From: Locusta migratoria
Taxonomy: Eukaryota; Arthropoda; Insecta; Orthoptera; Acrididae
Reading direction: 5' to 3'
Length of the DNA: 64,000 nucleotides
Assembly: GCA_026315105.1 (NCBI GenBank)
Contig: CM048745.1
Span: 286,297,747 to 286,361,746 of the forward strand
Shown here: positions 23,801 through 35,100 of the stretch, piece by piece
Position numbering within the stretch: position 1 is the first letter of the stretch
Layout of the letters: every line of letters begins with the position of its first letter
The notes under the pieces: generated by a model
Told to the model about the DNA's origin: nothing
Databases searched by the model: none
Seen by the model: the letters and a program-made list of their open reading frames with translations, nothing else
Program-made: the position numbers and the translations under genes

Positions 23801-23927
23801 ACTTGGTAGGACACATTCATATACATCAAGCAATCGCGAGTTTAGCGTTGTAGAGAAGTGTGTGGGGTAAAAATCGCAGAGGGAGACCAAGAGATGGATA
23901 CTGTAAGCAGATTCAAATGAATGTTGG
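20839..23927 (+). mobile_element. RTE-type LINE, decayed, 3'-truncated (copy RTE-1)
   Basis: The 5' untranslated region (from 'acagacattgccgaggtag') is shared with RTE-3. The endonuclease starts near 21190 with GTWNVRSLDRVGRLENL, SEVRWKEEQ, GVGLIMNKK and MGDWNTVVGKGREG, which carry the N, E and D-N catalytic blocks of exonuclease-endonuclease-phosphatase enzymes. The RT follows from about 22640 with KAGADRCENYRTISL, INLEKGFANVDRNEL, VRQGCSLSPMLFN and IADDAAILSE (F changed to I). The C-terminal KNRRGRPRDG ends at 23925. At least ten stops or frameshifts break it. Its 3' end is cut where the duplicated core begins. Confidence 0.9.
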
Positions 23928-25731
23928 TTGTTTCCGGGAGATTTGGTTGGCTGTACCACGGTTTTCCTTGTACAGTGTGCTGGACCGAAGCGAAAGAGAA
24001 GCCCTTTTTCTGCTGCAATATTTGCCACAACCGATCGAATTGGCTCTTCCTCGAAGATGGAGAAAGTCGAAACACGAAAGCCGTCTAAATAACAGGTCTC
24101 TTCTTTGACGTTTTCTTTTGCAAGAAATCTGTTACTTCACAACAGCCCTGTAACCACATTAGATCTCTTCTTTGGATGTTGAAATTGCTCTAAAGCGCTT
24201 CTCTAGTTGATCTGAATTATTTTGTTTTTCCATTTTTATTTCCAATCATAATTGCTTCTTCAATTTCAGTTATATCTGCACATGTTAATAATATCTATAT
24301 GTGGTACTGGAAACACTATCTACCGTCTAGGATTATAATGCACACCACAAAATGTCATATTTTTATTAATAACTTGTGGTTCAATATTTGTAAATTATAA
24401 AATTCAATTCTTAATTATTTTAATAAAAATGAAATTTTAATAAAAATTAGAAAAAAAGTTGCTGCTAACGGGATGCGAATCATTAGCTTTCATTGCTAAG
24501 CAACTGCGATATGTGATGGGTTTTGTTATTCTTCAATAAGTGATATAACTGCGTCTAAATTCATGTTGCGACGAATTAATTACTGAACTTCGCATTTTTA
24601 GGTATGCTGACGTACACTTCTAAACGCCAAGATCAATATTAATTATTGTAATGATAACTGGTTTTGGCAAAAATAGGCTGCCAGCGTCTGATCAAATGCC
24701 TGTACACCTCAATGAGAAAAGATGATGGCAACGTAGATTTGCCAAAAGCGATTATCAGTATAATAATTAATAGCGCTTTTAGCTTTTGGTACGTCTGTAT
24801 TAATATTATAAATCGCCCACGAAACTTGAAAATGTGAGTAAAGTGGTATATTTAAACAGTGACAAATCAGTGATTAAACGTTTATTGAGATGATATGGAA
24901 TTACGTCCGTAAAAGGTAACGCTGTAGGGGAATATATAGACAAACAATTTAGGAGGAACTGTGACATTGCTATTCTGACCAGAAAAGGTCGCTGGATAGG
25001 TCCCACCGTTTTCCTCCAACTACGCGACAAGAAGCAAGTGAATAACGTTTCACATTCCTGAAATATCTCGCCTGAGTGGACCGAAGGAAAAGAAACAATA
25101 TCGAAGATTTCCGATTTCAGAAAAACTCGGTATAAGCAAGTTTGAGTTTCAATGCTGTTAATTTTGTTGTAGCACAGTGGTAATTAATTTTGTGGCCCGT
25201 GTTGATTTCCCACAAATTCCCTTTTTTTAGTTTCGTTGCAATGTTAAATTTTTAACTATAACATTTAAATGTACCTAAACATTTCAACATTCCTGAACTG
25301 CAACAACATATCAAGAGTTATCGCCAATAAAAGATGCAATTAAAAGACACTCAACCGTAAAGCATCAATTATTGTTTCTGTTTCATCTCCAGTGCTTCAG
25401 TATGCTTGGCATGCTTAAAAATTGACAAACCTACCTTCCGCAGATAATTAATGTCTAGACTTTTCGGAACTATTATTTTCAAGAAAGATATTCGCCGAAT
25501 AATGAAAATTAACTTTTTAAATACACTAATTTAAGTAGATTAATTATACGTATATAAACTGTAATGTTTAAGAAATTTTACACTTCATAGTTACAAGTTT
25601 CACATCGAAAGGAATATTACAAATATAAAAAAAAGGTCGATGTAGCGAGATTGGAACCGGGGCCACAAAAATTACATGACCTTAAAATTTTAAACATTGC
25701 TGGTATTGTCAGCGACCGTTAACAACGTCAG

Positions 25732-26130
25732 TGGATAAAAAAAAGCAGCCCTCTGTCGCAATTTAAAAATTATTTGATCATGGTGTCGGCAATGACTAAG
25801 ATTGCCTTCATCAGAAATTATAAAATAAAACAAGTCACATAATAGAATATACTACTCAGCTGTAAAGCTTACGTCACAATGTTTGAAAAGAAATTTTTGG
25901 AATATACTGCACGCTTCCTTTTTAAACATTGTAACGTAAGCTTTACAGCTGAGTAGTATATTTTATTATGTGACTTGTTTTATGTTATAATTTAAGCTTT
26001 ACAGCTGTGTAATATATTTTATTATGTGACTTGTATTATTTTATAATTTCTGATTAAGGCAATCTTAGTCATTGCCGAAACCATGGTCAAATAATTTTTA
26101 AATTGCGACCGAGGGCTGCTTTTTTATCCA
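25732..26130. mobile_element. Palindromic MITE (foldback), about 400 bp
   Basis: The arms 25732-25890 and 25925-26130 are inverted copies ('tggataaaaaa', 'gcagccctc', 'gtcgcaatttaaaaattatt', 'ggcaatgactaagattgcc'). The right arm contains an internal tandem duplication (25935-25985 and 25993-26037). The parallel position in copy 2 (42190) lacks it, so it inserted after the duplication. No coding capacity. Confidence 0.8.
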
Positions 26131-26436
26131 TTGATATTACGTGTTCTTTGTGTTAAGTCAACATTGACTATTATGAGATTCCAACATCCTTACAACTCAC
26201 TTACATTGAAATCTGAAATCTATCACGAGCGTTTTCTCTTTTCATTTCGCCCTCTCAAGCGAGATTTTTTCAGGAATTTTTCTTGCTTGCTTCTTCCCAC
26301 ACTCTTTGAGCCAAATCGGTAACAACCATTCCATGTACTCCCCTCGTGAGATGAAAACGCAGACAGAAGAATAGCTCGTCACAAGCCATACCAAATGTCA
26401 CAAGACTGATGCGTCATAAAGTTATATTTATGAAAG

Positions 26437-27265
26437 TTGATTTTTCATGTTGCTTCATGTCTGAAACCTACGCCAATCGACAAGCTATACCACCTTGCTG
26501 GCATTGCGAGGGCTGAGTTGTCTGAGAGCCACCTCCTCCACAACATTCAGCCAGCCACCAGACGCCTGAAATCCAGACGGGGCTTTCTCAGAGCAACCGA
26601 CAACCTCAGTGACCAACCCGGATCTAGAGTGGACAGATGGAAGAGATCTAGAGAAAGGCACTGGATGGAACCAAAGGAAGAATTGGCACCAGGCCACAAT
26701 GAGGAGTCGGCCGCGGTGGCCGAGGAGACTGAGGCGCTTCAGTCACGGTCTGCACGGCCACTACGGTCGGGGGTTCGAATCCCCCCTCGGGCATGGATAT
26801 TTGTGCCGTCTTTAGTATAAGGTAGATCATAAGTAGTTTGTAAGTTTAGGGACTGATGACCCCGTAGTTAAGTCCCATAAGCTTAACAAACATTTGAACA
26901 TTTTGAACACAATGAGGACTGGACGGTTTGGAAGTCACTGAACAGGCTACGCACCAACACTGCACGGTCAAGAGATAATCTTATGAAGTGGGGATATTCT
27001 ACTGTATCTAACCTCTGTGACTGTGGAAACGTGCAGACGATCCAGCACATGTATAACTGCCTTAATGTCCTTCACACTGTACGTTAGAGGACCTGATGTT
27101 GGCAACGTAGCCCGCTTTTGGGCCAAATGTATATAATATTTCTGTCTGTTTGTTTATAGTTCGTAGTTTACATGCATATAAGTAATCTATGTATGTTATA
27201 CCTTTGTAAAAACTTCTGTACACATGATGCTTCTGACACGAATAAAAAAAATTATGAAAGGGCAA
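26437..27265 (+). pseudogene. LINE C-terminal fragment (RTE/Proto2-like) with poly(A) end, split by SINE-A
   Basis: Before the SINE the frame encodes PIDKLYHLAGIARAEL and ATRRLKSRRGFLRATDN. After it comes DWTVWKSLNRLRTNTARSRD, LMKWGYS and the zinc-finger-like CDCGNVQTIQHMYNC. This C-terminal CxC...H...C arrangement with W-x-x-LNRLRT is familiar from RTE-related LINEs of insects. About 180 bases of 3' untranslated sequence follow, ending in an A-rich stretch at 27243-27252. Only the last part of the polyprotein survives. Confidence 0.7.
26706..26907 (+). repeat. SINE-A, full length, in LINE fragment
   Basis: A complete head ('gtcggccgcggtggccgag'), B box 'ggttcgaatcc' and tail are present. 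It is flanked by the 11-base duplication cacaatgagga at 26695-26705 and 26908-26918. Confidence 0.93.
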
Positions 27266-27344
27266 TAAGACATTATAGCAGAATAATTCTGAAAGTGATT
27301 ATATAGATACACGACTGTTCACTGTTGTTTTAACGTAATTTTCG

Positions 27345-27530
27345 CGTTGGTATGGCTGAGCGCTCTAAGACGCCTTGCTGCGGACCGCGCGGTTGCTCGC
27401 CGTCGGAAATTGGAGTCCTCCCTCTGGTATGGGTGTGTATTGTCCTTAGTGTAAGTTAAAGTAGTTTTTAAGCTTAGGGACTGATGATGCAGCACTTTGC
27501 TCGAATAGGTTTACAAACATTTGAACATTT
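27345..27530 (+). repeat. SINE-A (shared with duplicate copy 2)
   Basis: The head 'ggtatggctgagcgctc', a B-box region 'attggagtcctccc' and the tail to 'acaaacatttgaacattt' are present. A decayed counterpart occupies the equivalent place at 42690-42812, so it predates the duplication. Confidence 0.8.
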
Positions 27531-27584
27531 AAGTTCACTTTCCACAGTTATTGGCTTCTAAACTCTCTTCCTAATAATTCAAAT

Positions 27585-27735
27585 AAACACCAAACTCCTG
27601 AGGTCATCGGTCCCTAGACTTACACACTCATGCCCAAGGGAGGACTCGGAACCTCCGACGGGAGCAGCCGCGCAATCCTAGTTTTCCCGCCTCAGACCGC
27701 GGAGACATAACCGCGCGGCCCTATCAATTCCGCAA
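27585..27735 (-). repeat. SINE-A (minus; shared with duplicate copy 2)
   Basis: On the minus strand the head ('gggccgcgcggtt') leads to 'ggttccgagtcc' and the tail 'ggaccgatgacct'. The counterpart is at 42866-43000. Confidence 0.78.
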
Positions 27736-28365
27736 TAATTTAGCCTAAGTCAAACATTTTACAAACATTTACAAACTATTACGGCCGCATGTTACAAGAA
27801 CACTTGTTACGATTATTATGATAAGACCCGACCTGGTATGCGAGTATGTGCCTTGTTGATCCCGATGACGCTAACAGTTCTTTATCGATAGTAATCAAAG
27901 TGGTCACTTGTTTAAATTCTTACAACTTTTATAACGCACATCATGGCAACGGTGACTATAATGAGTTGTAACAGGAGGTCAATCACAACACGAAGAAAAC
28001 AGGTGCTGTTGCACAAACCGAACGCCGCCGTGAGGCCAATACAGGGAAGTCCGGTGAACGGAGCCGTGGACAGACTTGGTATTACACCTTGGGAGCCGTT
28101 AACAGAAAGTGTTACGTAACGAAACGACGACGATGAGAACTCTCAAAGCTACAACTCAGATCGTTCAATTACTATCTGACTTTAGTTAATAAACTAAGAT
28201 TATGACACTGGGCTCCGAAATTAAAGCAACAATCCGAAGTTATGCAAGGTTGTGTATTTTTTGCCACAAAACACTATACACAGATGATCTAAATTACAAA
28301 CAAAGAATACTGAACTACAAGTGTAACATATATAACGTTGGAAAACGATATTTTTCCTTCCTTTC

Positions 28366-28555
28366 TAACTAGATGGCGCAGTGGTAACATACTGGACTCG
28401 CAATTCGGGACAACGGCGGTTAAAACCCATCTTCGGCCATCGTGGTTTCCGTGTTCTATTATTTCCGTCTTGGCGCGGTCGGTTTCTTCCCACATCCTTG
28501 CCGAAACTATCCGAGTGTGTGCTCCGTATCTAATAACCACGATGTCGACGGGACA
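28366..28555 (+). repeat. SINE-B, left part (continues at 29528-29560)
   Basis: The tRNA-like head 'gatggcgcagtggtaacat', 'ctggactcgcaattc', a 'cggttaaaaccc' B-box region and the body to 'gatgtcgacggga' are present. The body resumes after inserted elements at 29528 with 'gtttcgacggggc' and 'attaaaccc'. The same SINE-B lies at the equivalent place in copy 2 (46441-46526 and 57543-57660). Confidence 0.8.
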
Positions 28556-28684
28556 GCCGTGGTGGAGTAGCCGTGCGCACTGAGGCGCCGTGCTGCGGTG
28601 CGCACGGCCTTTTGTCGTAGTTGGTTCGAGTCCTCCCTCGGGCATGCGTATATGTGTTGTCCTTAGGTTAGTTTAAATTAAGTA
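28556..28684 (+). repeat. SINE-A inserted in SINE-B (continues at 29457-29527)
   Basis: The head starts 'agccgtggtggagtagccg', has B box 'ggttcgagtcc', and runs into the tail 'taggttagtttaaattaag'. It is then cut by the foldback element and resumes at 29457 with 'aacttaaatagtttgtaag' to about 29527. Confidence 0.78.
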
Positions 28685-29420
28685 TGAAATAAATCGCAAT
28701 TTGCGATGTTATGGCTTCACTGTATTAGGTTTAGATTGAGTACCAGACTGTGGCGAATGAAAATTTGTGGCCGGCCGGGATTCGAACCCGGGATCTCCTA
28801 CTTACTAGGCAGACGCGTTGACCACTCCGCCACCGAGGACACAGTGACCAGCGCGACTGCAGAGGACTCTTCCGTGCACGTCTCCCGCCGCACCCATATC
28901 TCCATTCGCCACGCTGTCTCTTTCCTATACCACAGCCTATTTATTCTATAATGCTCGCAGCCACAATACTGTATTCCCGCATCAGGGAGAAAAGACCATG
29001 AGGTATCGAGACACAATTAAATGTCACTGGTCACTGGTCACTGGTCACTGTGTCCTCGGTGGCTGAGTGGCCAACGCGTCTGCGTAGTAAGTAGGAGTTT
29101 CCGGGTTCGAATCCCAGCCGGGCACAAATTTTCATTCGCCACAGTCTGGTAGCCGGCCGCGGAGGCCGAGGGGACTAAGGCGCTCCAGTCACGGTCTGCA
29201 CGGCCACTACGGTCGGGGGTTCGAATCCCCCCTCGGGCATGGATATTTGTGCCGTCCTAGTTCGTAAGTAGTTCATAAGTAGTTTGTAAGTTTAGGGACT
29301 GATGACCCCGTAGTTAAGTCCCATAGACTATACAAACATTTGAACTTTTTTGAACAGTCTGGTATTCAATCTAAACCTAATACAGTGAAGCCACAACATC
29401 GCAAATTGCGATTTATTTCA
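28685..29420. mobile_element. Foldback element with tRNA-like arms
   Basis: Its ends 'tgaaataaatcgcaatttgc' (28685) and the inverse at 29420 begin arms that continue inward through 'ggcttcactgtattaggt' and 'accagactgtggcgaatg'. They then enter a tRNA-like segment on each side (28770-28841 minus; 29052-29124 plus) with B box 'gggttcgaatccc'. Four tandem 7-base units of ggtcact lie at 29023-29050. The right arm was later interrupted by a SINE-A. No protein is encoded. Confidence 0.8.
29152..29353 (+). repeat. SINE-A in the foldback arm
   Basis: A complete copy with head 'gccggccgcggaggccgag', B box 'ggttcgaatcc' and a duplicated 'agtagttcataagtag' in the tail. It is flanked by the 11-base duplication acagtctggta at 29141-29151 and 29354-29364. 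It is the youngest layer of this stack. Confidence 0.93.
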
Positions 29421-29560
29421 TTCATTTGAACGCTGTAATTCGTTAATAATATATATAACTTAAATAGTTTGTAAGGTAGGGACTAAAACCAAGCAGTTCA
29501 GTCCCATAGATTTACAAATATTTGAAAGTTTCGACGGGGCATTAAACCCAAATCATTTTA

Positions 29561-30046
29561 ATGTGGTGAGTAAGGGATGTGACTTCCTCCGATAGCAATA
29601 CAGGCCTGGCAATAAGGGGACATGCTGCGAATGACGTCGTCCATCAAAATGAGTCAATAACGCCCATCCTTTCTGCAAACTTACTCTTCATTTTTTCTTG
29701 GTGGATACTACCCCTGGACCAAGATATACATTTAATGTACAGAGACGCATCGTATTCGTCATGACGAACGTTGAGAAGTCGTAGACACCAACAGAGGAAG
29801 AACAGGTTGCCAGATAAGGTGGAAGCAGTAAAATGGGCCACGCTCAGGATGTGGTGACGAGGCAGAATGAAAGTGTCAGTCATGAGCGTGCTGTCTCACA
29901 GAGAGCAGATAACACGGCTGTGGCCAGACCGGCAAGAACACGGAAAGAAGTGAGCTGTTTGTTCCTCAGGGTCCGTCAGTGCACGTGGGCGGTCGCTGGG
30001 CGGCGGATTCGCCCTCGACGTACGCCTGCGGTTATGCGCTCACGCT
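29561..30046 (+). repeat. Conserved block shared with 57665-58130
   Basis: This is the best-conserved part of the direct duplication. A shared frame begins MGHAQDVVTRQNESV at 29833 and at 57909 and continues with TAVARPA and TRKE. Several differences fall at synonymous third positions in this frame, but the frames diverge afterwards through indels. The opposite strand also shares an open reading (MTDTFIL.RHHILSVAHF). I recognise no protein family on either strand. Confidence 0.55.
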
Positions 30047-31144
30047 TGTAACGATACTGCTGACCCCCTCATCTCAATGTTATAGTACGATACCGTCTGC
30101 CTGGTCCTCTGATCTCAATGTTACTGTACGATACCGTCTGCGTCGGATCCGGAATCGTGTGGTTCAGTTGTGATATATTTTGCGTGTGAAGTTAAAAACT
30201 AAATAGGCAGTCTAGGAATCAGTGTAGGACAGTGTCTCGGTGATACTATGATTTCATTAATTAAGAGATTTGTGTAAGACGTTTCCAGATAATTCTATAA
30301 ACAATACTTTTGTCATTGTTCATTATTTCAAATAAATAGACAGACGAAGGGTAAAAACTTTTGTAAAACATAAAGAAATGAACATTAATAGCATTGTTTG
30401 TATTTTAGGCTCATAAACAAGGTGTGTAGATCAGCTAATTGTTTTAATTACTGTAAAGTCGAAATTTGTATATTGTGTTTTTTTGTATATATTGACTAAC
30501 GTGAGATTTTAAACGTAGTTTCAGAATTGCCAATAAAATTGATAGTTCAAAATATGTTAGGAACATGTATGAGATACTCGTTAATTAATTAATTGACATT
30601 AAACATCGCAATTTGTTGTCTATAGGAAGCTCGGAAATTTCGTCTTAAAAATACATGTGCCATCTAAAATTATTGTATGCATAGTTTTCATTTTATATTG
30701 TGATTATTTTTGTATACATGAAATGTTTTACTGTTGTGTTCGTTAATTGTAAATTACTATATACAATTGTTATGAACAATGGATAATGTATCGTCATTAT
30801 TGCCGATGTTATATATTTGCCTCACCGCCTTGCGTGGGGGAGTTCGAGTTTTGGCTTTTCTGAAGTGCACTGGAAGCTATGTCAGTCTTTGTTTTGAAAT
30901 AGAAGTACTACCGTGCTGATGCTTTGTAATTTGTATATGTTTTGAAGTTGTCATGTTTTGGTGGAGAAGAAGTTTGGTTCGAATCAAAGAAGTGAAAAAT
31001 TGTATATATCGAGTATTTATTTCTACCACGACGCCCCAGAAGAATAATGTTGCAGGGAGCAGAACCCCCATACATCGAAATATTGAAAAGCTGAGTATCG
31101 GTAGAATGAAAGTGTAATTACTTAAAATCTATTAAAATATTACA
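30047..31144. mobile_element. Solo LTR, about 1.1 kb
   Basis: The insert starts TGTAAC and ends ATTACA, so its terminal TGTAA/TTACA are perfect inverted ends of the TG...CA type. It is flanked by the 4-base repeat cgct (30043-30046 and 31145-31148). In copy 2 the uninterrupted target reads 'ctcacgctgcggttt' at 58117-58131, giving a natural empty site. No internal coding region or second LTR exists. The left part carries a two-unit tandem repeat of about 45 bases (30062-30146). Orientation and superfamily are undetermined; a 4-base duplication is compatible with Ty3-like elements. Confidence 0.85.
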
Positions 31145-31274
31145 CGCTGCGGTTTGATGCACGCAGCTGGTGTGTTCTGAACCGCTACACACTTGAGTGA
31201 AACTGGCAAATCATACCAATTCATTTATGCATAGGGTGTTTCCGTAAGAGAGTGAAAATAATTAACAGGATATA

Positions 31275-32199
31275 GAGACTAAACTTTGACCATAACTTAT
31301 TGGTCATGAATTGTAGGCTGATACTGAAAAAACTGCAGAAAGGTAGGAAAATAAGGAGATGGGACCTGAATAAACTGAAGAAACCTGAAGTTCTAGAGTA
31401 TTTCCGAGGGAGTTTTAAGCATCAGTTGACAGAAAGGGAAGAAAATAAAACAGTAGAGGAGGAATGGGTAGCATTGAGAGATGAAATAGTGAAGGCAGCA
31501 GAGGAAAAAATAGGTAGGAAGGCAAGACCTACAAGCAATCCTTGGATATCACAGGACATACTAAATTTCATTGATGAAACGAGAAAATATAAAAATGCAG
31601 TAAATGAAACATGCAAAATGGAGTACAGACGTCTAAGATATGAGATTGAAAGGAAGTGCAAATTGGCTAAGGAGTGGCTAGAAAGCAAATGCAAGGATGT
31701 AGAAGAACGTATAAATAGGGGAAAAATAGATACTGCCTACAGGAAAATAGATATTTGGAGATAAGAAAAACAGCTGTATGGATATCAAGAACGCAGATGG
31801 AAAGCCAGTTCTCAGCAAAGAAAGGAAAACTGAAAGTTGGAAAGAGTATATAGAGAGGCTCTACGGAGGAAATGAACTTATAGACAGTATTGTGGGAAGG
31901 GGAGAAGAAGTAGATGAGGATTAAAAAGGAGATACTATACTGAGAGATGATTTGACACAGCACTGAATGACCTATCTCAAAACAAGGCCCATGGAGTAGA
32001 TGACATTCCCTCAGAGCTATTGAAATCTCTGGGAGAACCAGCCATGACAAAACTGTTTCACGTGGTGTGTAAGATTTATCAGACAGGTGAAGTACCCTCA
32101 GAAGAAAAATGTTATAATCCCCATTCCAAAGAGAGCAGGCGCAGACAGGTGTGAAAAAAACAGAACCATCAGTTTAATAAGTCATGGTTACAAAATTGT
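31275..32199 (+). pseudogene. RTE-type LINE, 5'-truncated, left part (copy RTE-2)
   Basis: The frame from 31300 encodes the end of the endonuclease (HNLLVMN-like start) and the linker: KLQKGRKIRRWDLNKLKKP, EEEWVALRDEIVKAAE and NETCKMEYRRLRYEIERK. Then come frameshifted RT beginnings up to KAGADRCE (about 32140). It stops at 32199 where RTE-3 is inserted on the opposite strand, and resumes at 35468. Confidence 0.88.
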
Positions 32200-35100
32200 T
32201 TGTTGTGGTCTTCAGTCCGGAGACTGGTTTGATGCAGCTCTCCACAATACCCTATCCTGAGCAAGCCTCTTCATCTCCACATAAGAACGGCAACCTACAT
32301 CTGTCTGAATCTGCTTACTGTATCCATCTCTTGGTCTTCCTCTGCGATTTTTACCCCACACACTTCCCTCCAGTGCTAAATTCACAATTCCTTGATGTCT
32401 AAGAATGTGTCCTACCAATCTATCCCTTCTTTTAGTCAAGGTATGCCAGAAATTTATTTTCTCCCCAATTCTGTTCAGTACCTCCTCATTAGTTACGCGA
32501 TCCACCCACCTAATCTTCAGCATTCTTCTGTAACACCATATTTCAAAAGCCTCAATCCTCTTCTTGTCCGCACTGTTTATCGTCCATGTCTCACTCCCAT
32601 ACAAGGCAACACTCCATACAAATGCCTTCAGAAAGGACATCCTTAGGCTTAAATCAATATTCGAAGTTAACAAATTTCTCTTTTTCAATAACGCTTTTCT
32701 ACCCATTGCCAATCTGCATTTTATATCCTCTGTACTGCGACCATCATTTGTTATTTTACTGCCCAAGTAACAAAACTCATCTACCTCCTTTATTGCTTCG
32801 TTTCCCAATCTAATTCCTTCAGCATCGCCTGATTTTCTTACACTGCATTCCATTACCCTAGTTTTGCTCTTGTTAATGTTCATCTTATATGCACCTTTCA
32901 GCACACTGTCCATTCCGTTCAATTGCTCTTCCAGGTCATTTGCTGTCTCCGACAGAATTACTATATCGTCGGCAAAACGCAATGTTTTTAATTCTTCCCC
33001 CTGAACTTTAATTCCTTCACCAAATTTCTTCTTGCTTTCCTTTATAGCTTGCTCAATGTACAAATTGAATAACAATGAAGAAAGACTACAACCCTGTCTT
33101 ACTCCGTTTCCAACCACTGCATCCCTTTCATGCCCTTCAACTCTGACAACCGCTGTCTGGTTTTTGTACAAGTTGTAAATAACCTTACGCTCCCTATATT
33201 TTACTCCTGCTTGCTTCAGAACTAGAAAGAGTTTATTCCACTCAACATTGTCAAAAGCCTTCTCCAAATCTACAAAAGCTAGAAATGTAGGTTTGCCTTT
33301 TCTTAACCTATCTTCTAGGATAAGCCGTAAAGGGAGTATTGCCTCCCGTGTTCCTACATTTCTCCTGAACCCAAACTGATCTTCCCCGAGGTCGGCTTCT
33401 ACCAGCTTTTCCATCCTTCTGTATATAATTCGTGTTAATATTTTGCAAACATGACTTATTAAACTGATGGTTCTGTAGTTTTCACACCTGTCTGCACCTG
33501 CTTTCTTTGGAATGGGGATTATGACATTTTTCTTAAAGTCTGAGGGTACTTCGCCTGTCTCATACATCTTACACACCAGGTGAAACAGGTTTGTCATGGT
33601 TGGTTCTCCCAGAGACTTCAGTAGCTCTGAGGGAATATCATCTACTCCACGGGCCTTGTTTCGAGTTAGGTCTTTCAGGGCTCTGTCAAATTCTTCTCTC
33701 AGTACAGTATCTCCTATTTCACCTTCATCTACATCCTCTTCCCTTCCTACAATATTGTCTCGAAGTTCATTTCCTTTGTAGAGCCCCTCTATATACTCTT
33801 TCCACCTTTCAGCTTTCCCTTCTTTGCTGAGAACTGGTTTTTCATCAGTGTCCTTGATATTCATAGAGCTGTTTTTCTTATCTCCAAATGTTTCTTTTAT
33901 TTTCCTGTAGGCTGCAGCTATTTTTCCCCTATTTATACATTCTTCTACATCCTTGCATTTGCCTTCTAGCCACTCCTGCTTAGCCATTTTGCACTTCTTG
34001 TCAATCTCATTTCTTAGTCGTCTGTACTCCATTTTGCCTGTTTCATTTACTGCATTTTTATATTTTCTCCTCTCATCGATTAAATTTAGTATCTCCTGTG
34101 ATATCTAAGGGTTTTTTGTAGATCTTGCCTTCCTACCTATTCTGTCCTCTGCTACCTTCACTATTTCATCTCTCAATTTTACCCATTCCTCCTCCATTGT
34201 TTTATTTGCCCCTGTTTCTGTCAATTGTTGCCTAAAGCTCCCTCTGAAATTCTTAAGAACCTTAGGTTCCTTCAATTTATCCAGGTCCCATCTCCTTATT
34301 TTTCTACCTTTTTGTAGTTTCTTCAGTTTCAGCCTACAGTTCATAACCAACAAGTTATGCTCAGAGTCTATATCTGCTCCTGGGTATGTCTTACACTGTA
34401 AAACCTGGTTCCGAAATCTATGTCTTACCATTATAAAATCTATCTGGTATCTCCCGGTGTCTCCTGGTCTCTTCCACGTATACAACCTTCTTTTTTGATT
34501 CCTAAACCAGGTGTTTGTTATAACTAAATTATGTTCTGTGCAAAATTCTACCAGGTGGCTTCCTCTTTCATTCCTTTTGCCGAGACCATATTCACCTACT
34601 ATCTTCCCTTCCCTTCCTTGTCCTACAACCGAATTCCAGTCTCCCATAACAATTAAGTTTTCCTCTCCCTTAATTGTCTGAATAATTTCCTTTAGCTCCT
34701 CATATATTTCTTCCATTTCCTCATCATCGGCAGAGCTAGTTGGCATATAAACTTGTACTACTGTTGTCGGTGTTGGCTTCGTATCTATCTTGACAATGAT
34801 AATGCGATCACTGTGCTGGTCATAGTAGTTTACCCGCATGCATATTTTCTTATTCATTATCAATCCTACTCCAGTGATACCCCCAATTGATTTTGTATTT
34901 ATAATCCTGTACTCACCTGACCAGAAATCCTGTTCATCCTGCCACCGAACTTCACTAATCCCCACTATATCTAACTTCAACCTATCCATTTCCCTTCTTA
35001 AATTTTCTAATTTTCCTACTCGATTAAGGGATCTAACATTCCACGCTCCGACCCGTAGAATGCCTTTCCTGATGATCACATCCTCCTGAGTAGTCCCCGC

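Larger units (their letters stand above)
23928..31260 (+). repeat. Direct duplication, copy 1 (with insertions)
   Basis: Its core aligns in the same order and orientation with 37287-58265. Matching blocks: 23928-24905 / 37287-38225; 25030-25635 / 40470-41390; 26150-26436 / 42185-42680; 27340-27770 / 42690-43030; 27775-28450 / 45970-46526; 28470-28555 plus 29528-30046 / 57543-58130; 31145-31260 / 58128-58260. Similarity by eye is about 75-88%. Insertions private to this copy are a palindromic MITE, a LINE fragment with a SINE, a nested SINE/foldback stack and a solo LTR. Without these, about 3.8 kb of shared core remains. The first block holds no recognisable gene. Confidence 0.85.

Noticed and set aside
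28770..29124. Two tRNA genes in opposite orientation
   Set aside because: Both are parts of the foldback arms and are repeated with flanking sequence; they are better treated as tRNA-derived repeat segments.
32184..33830. Plus-strand frames of 60-90 codons across 32.2-35.1 kb
   Set aside because: Antisense shadows of the RTE-3 reading frame on the minus strand.
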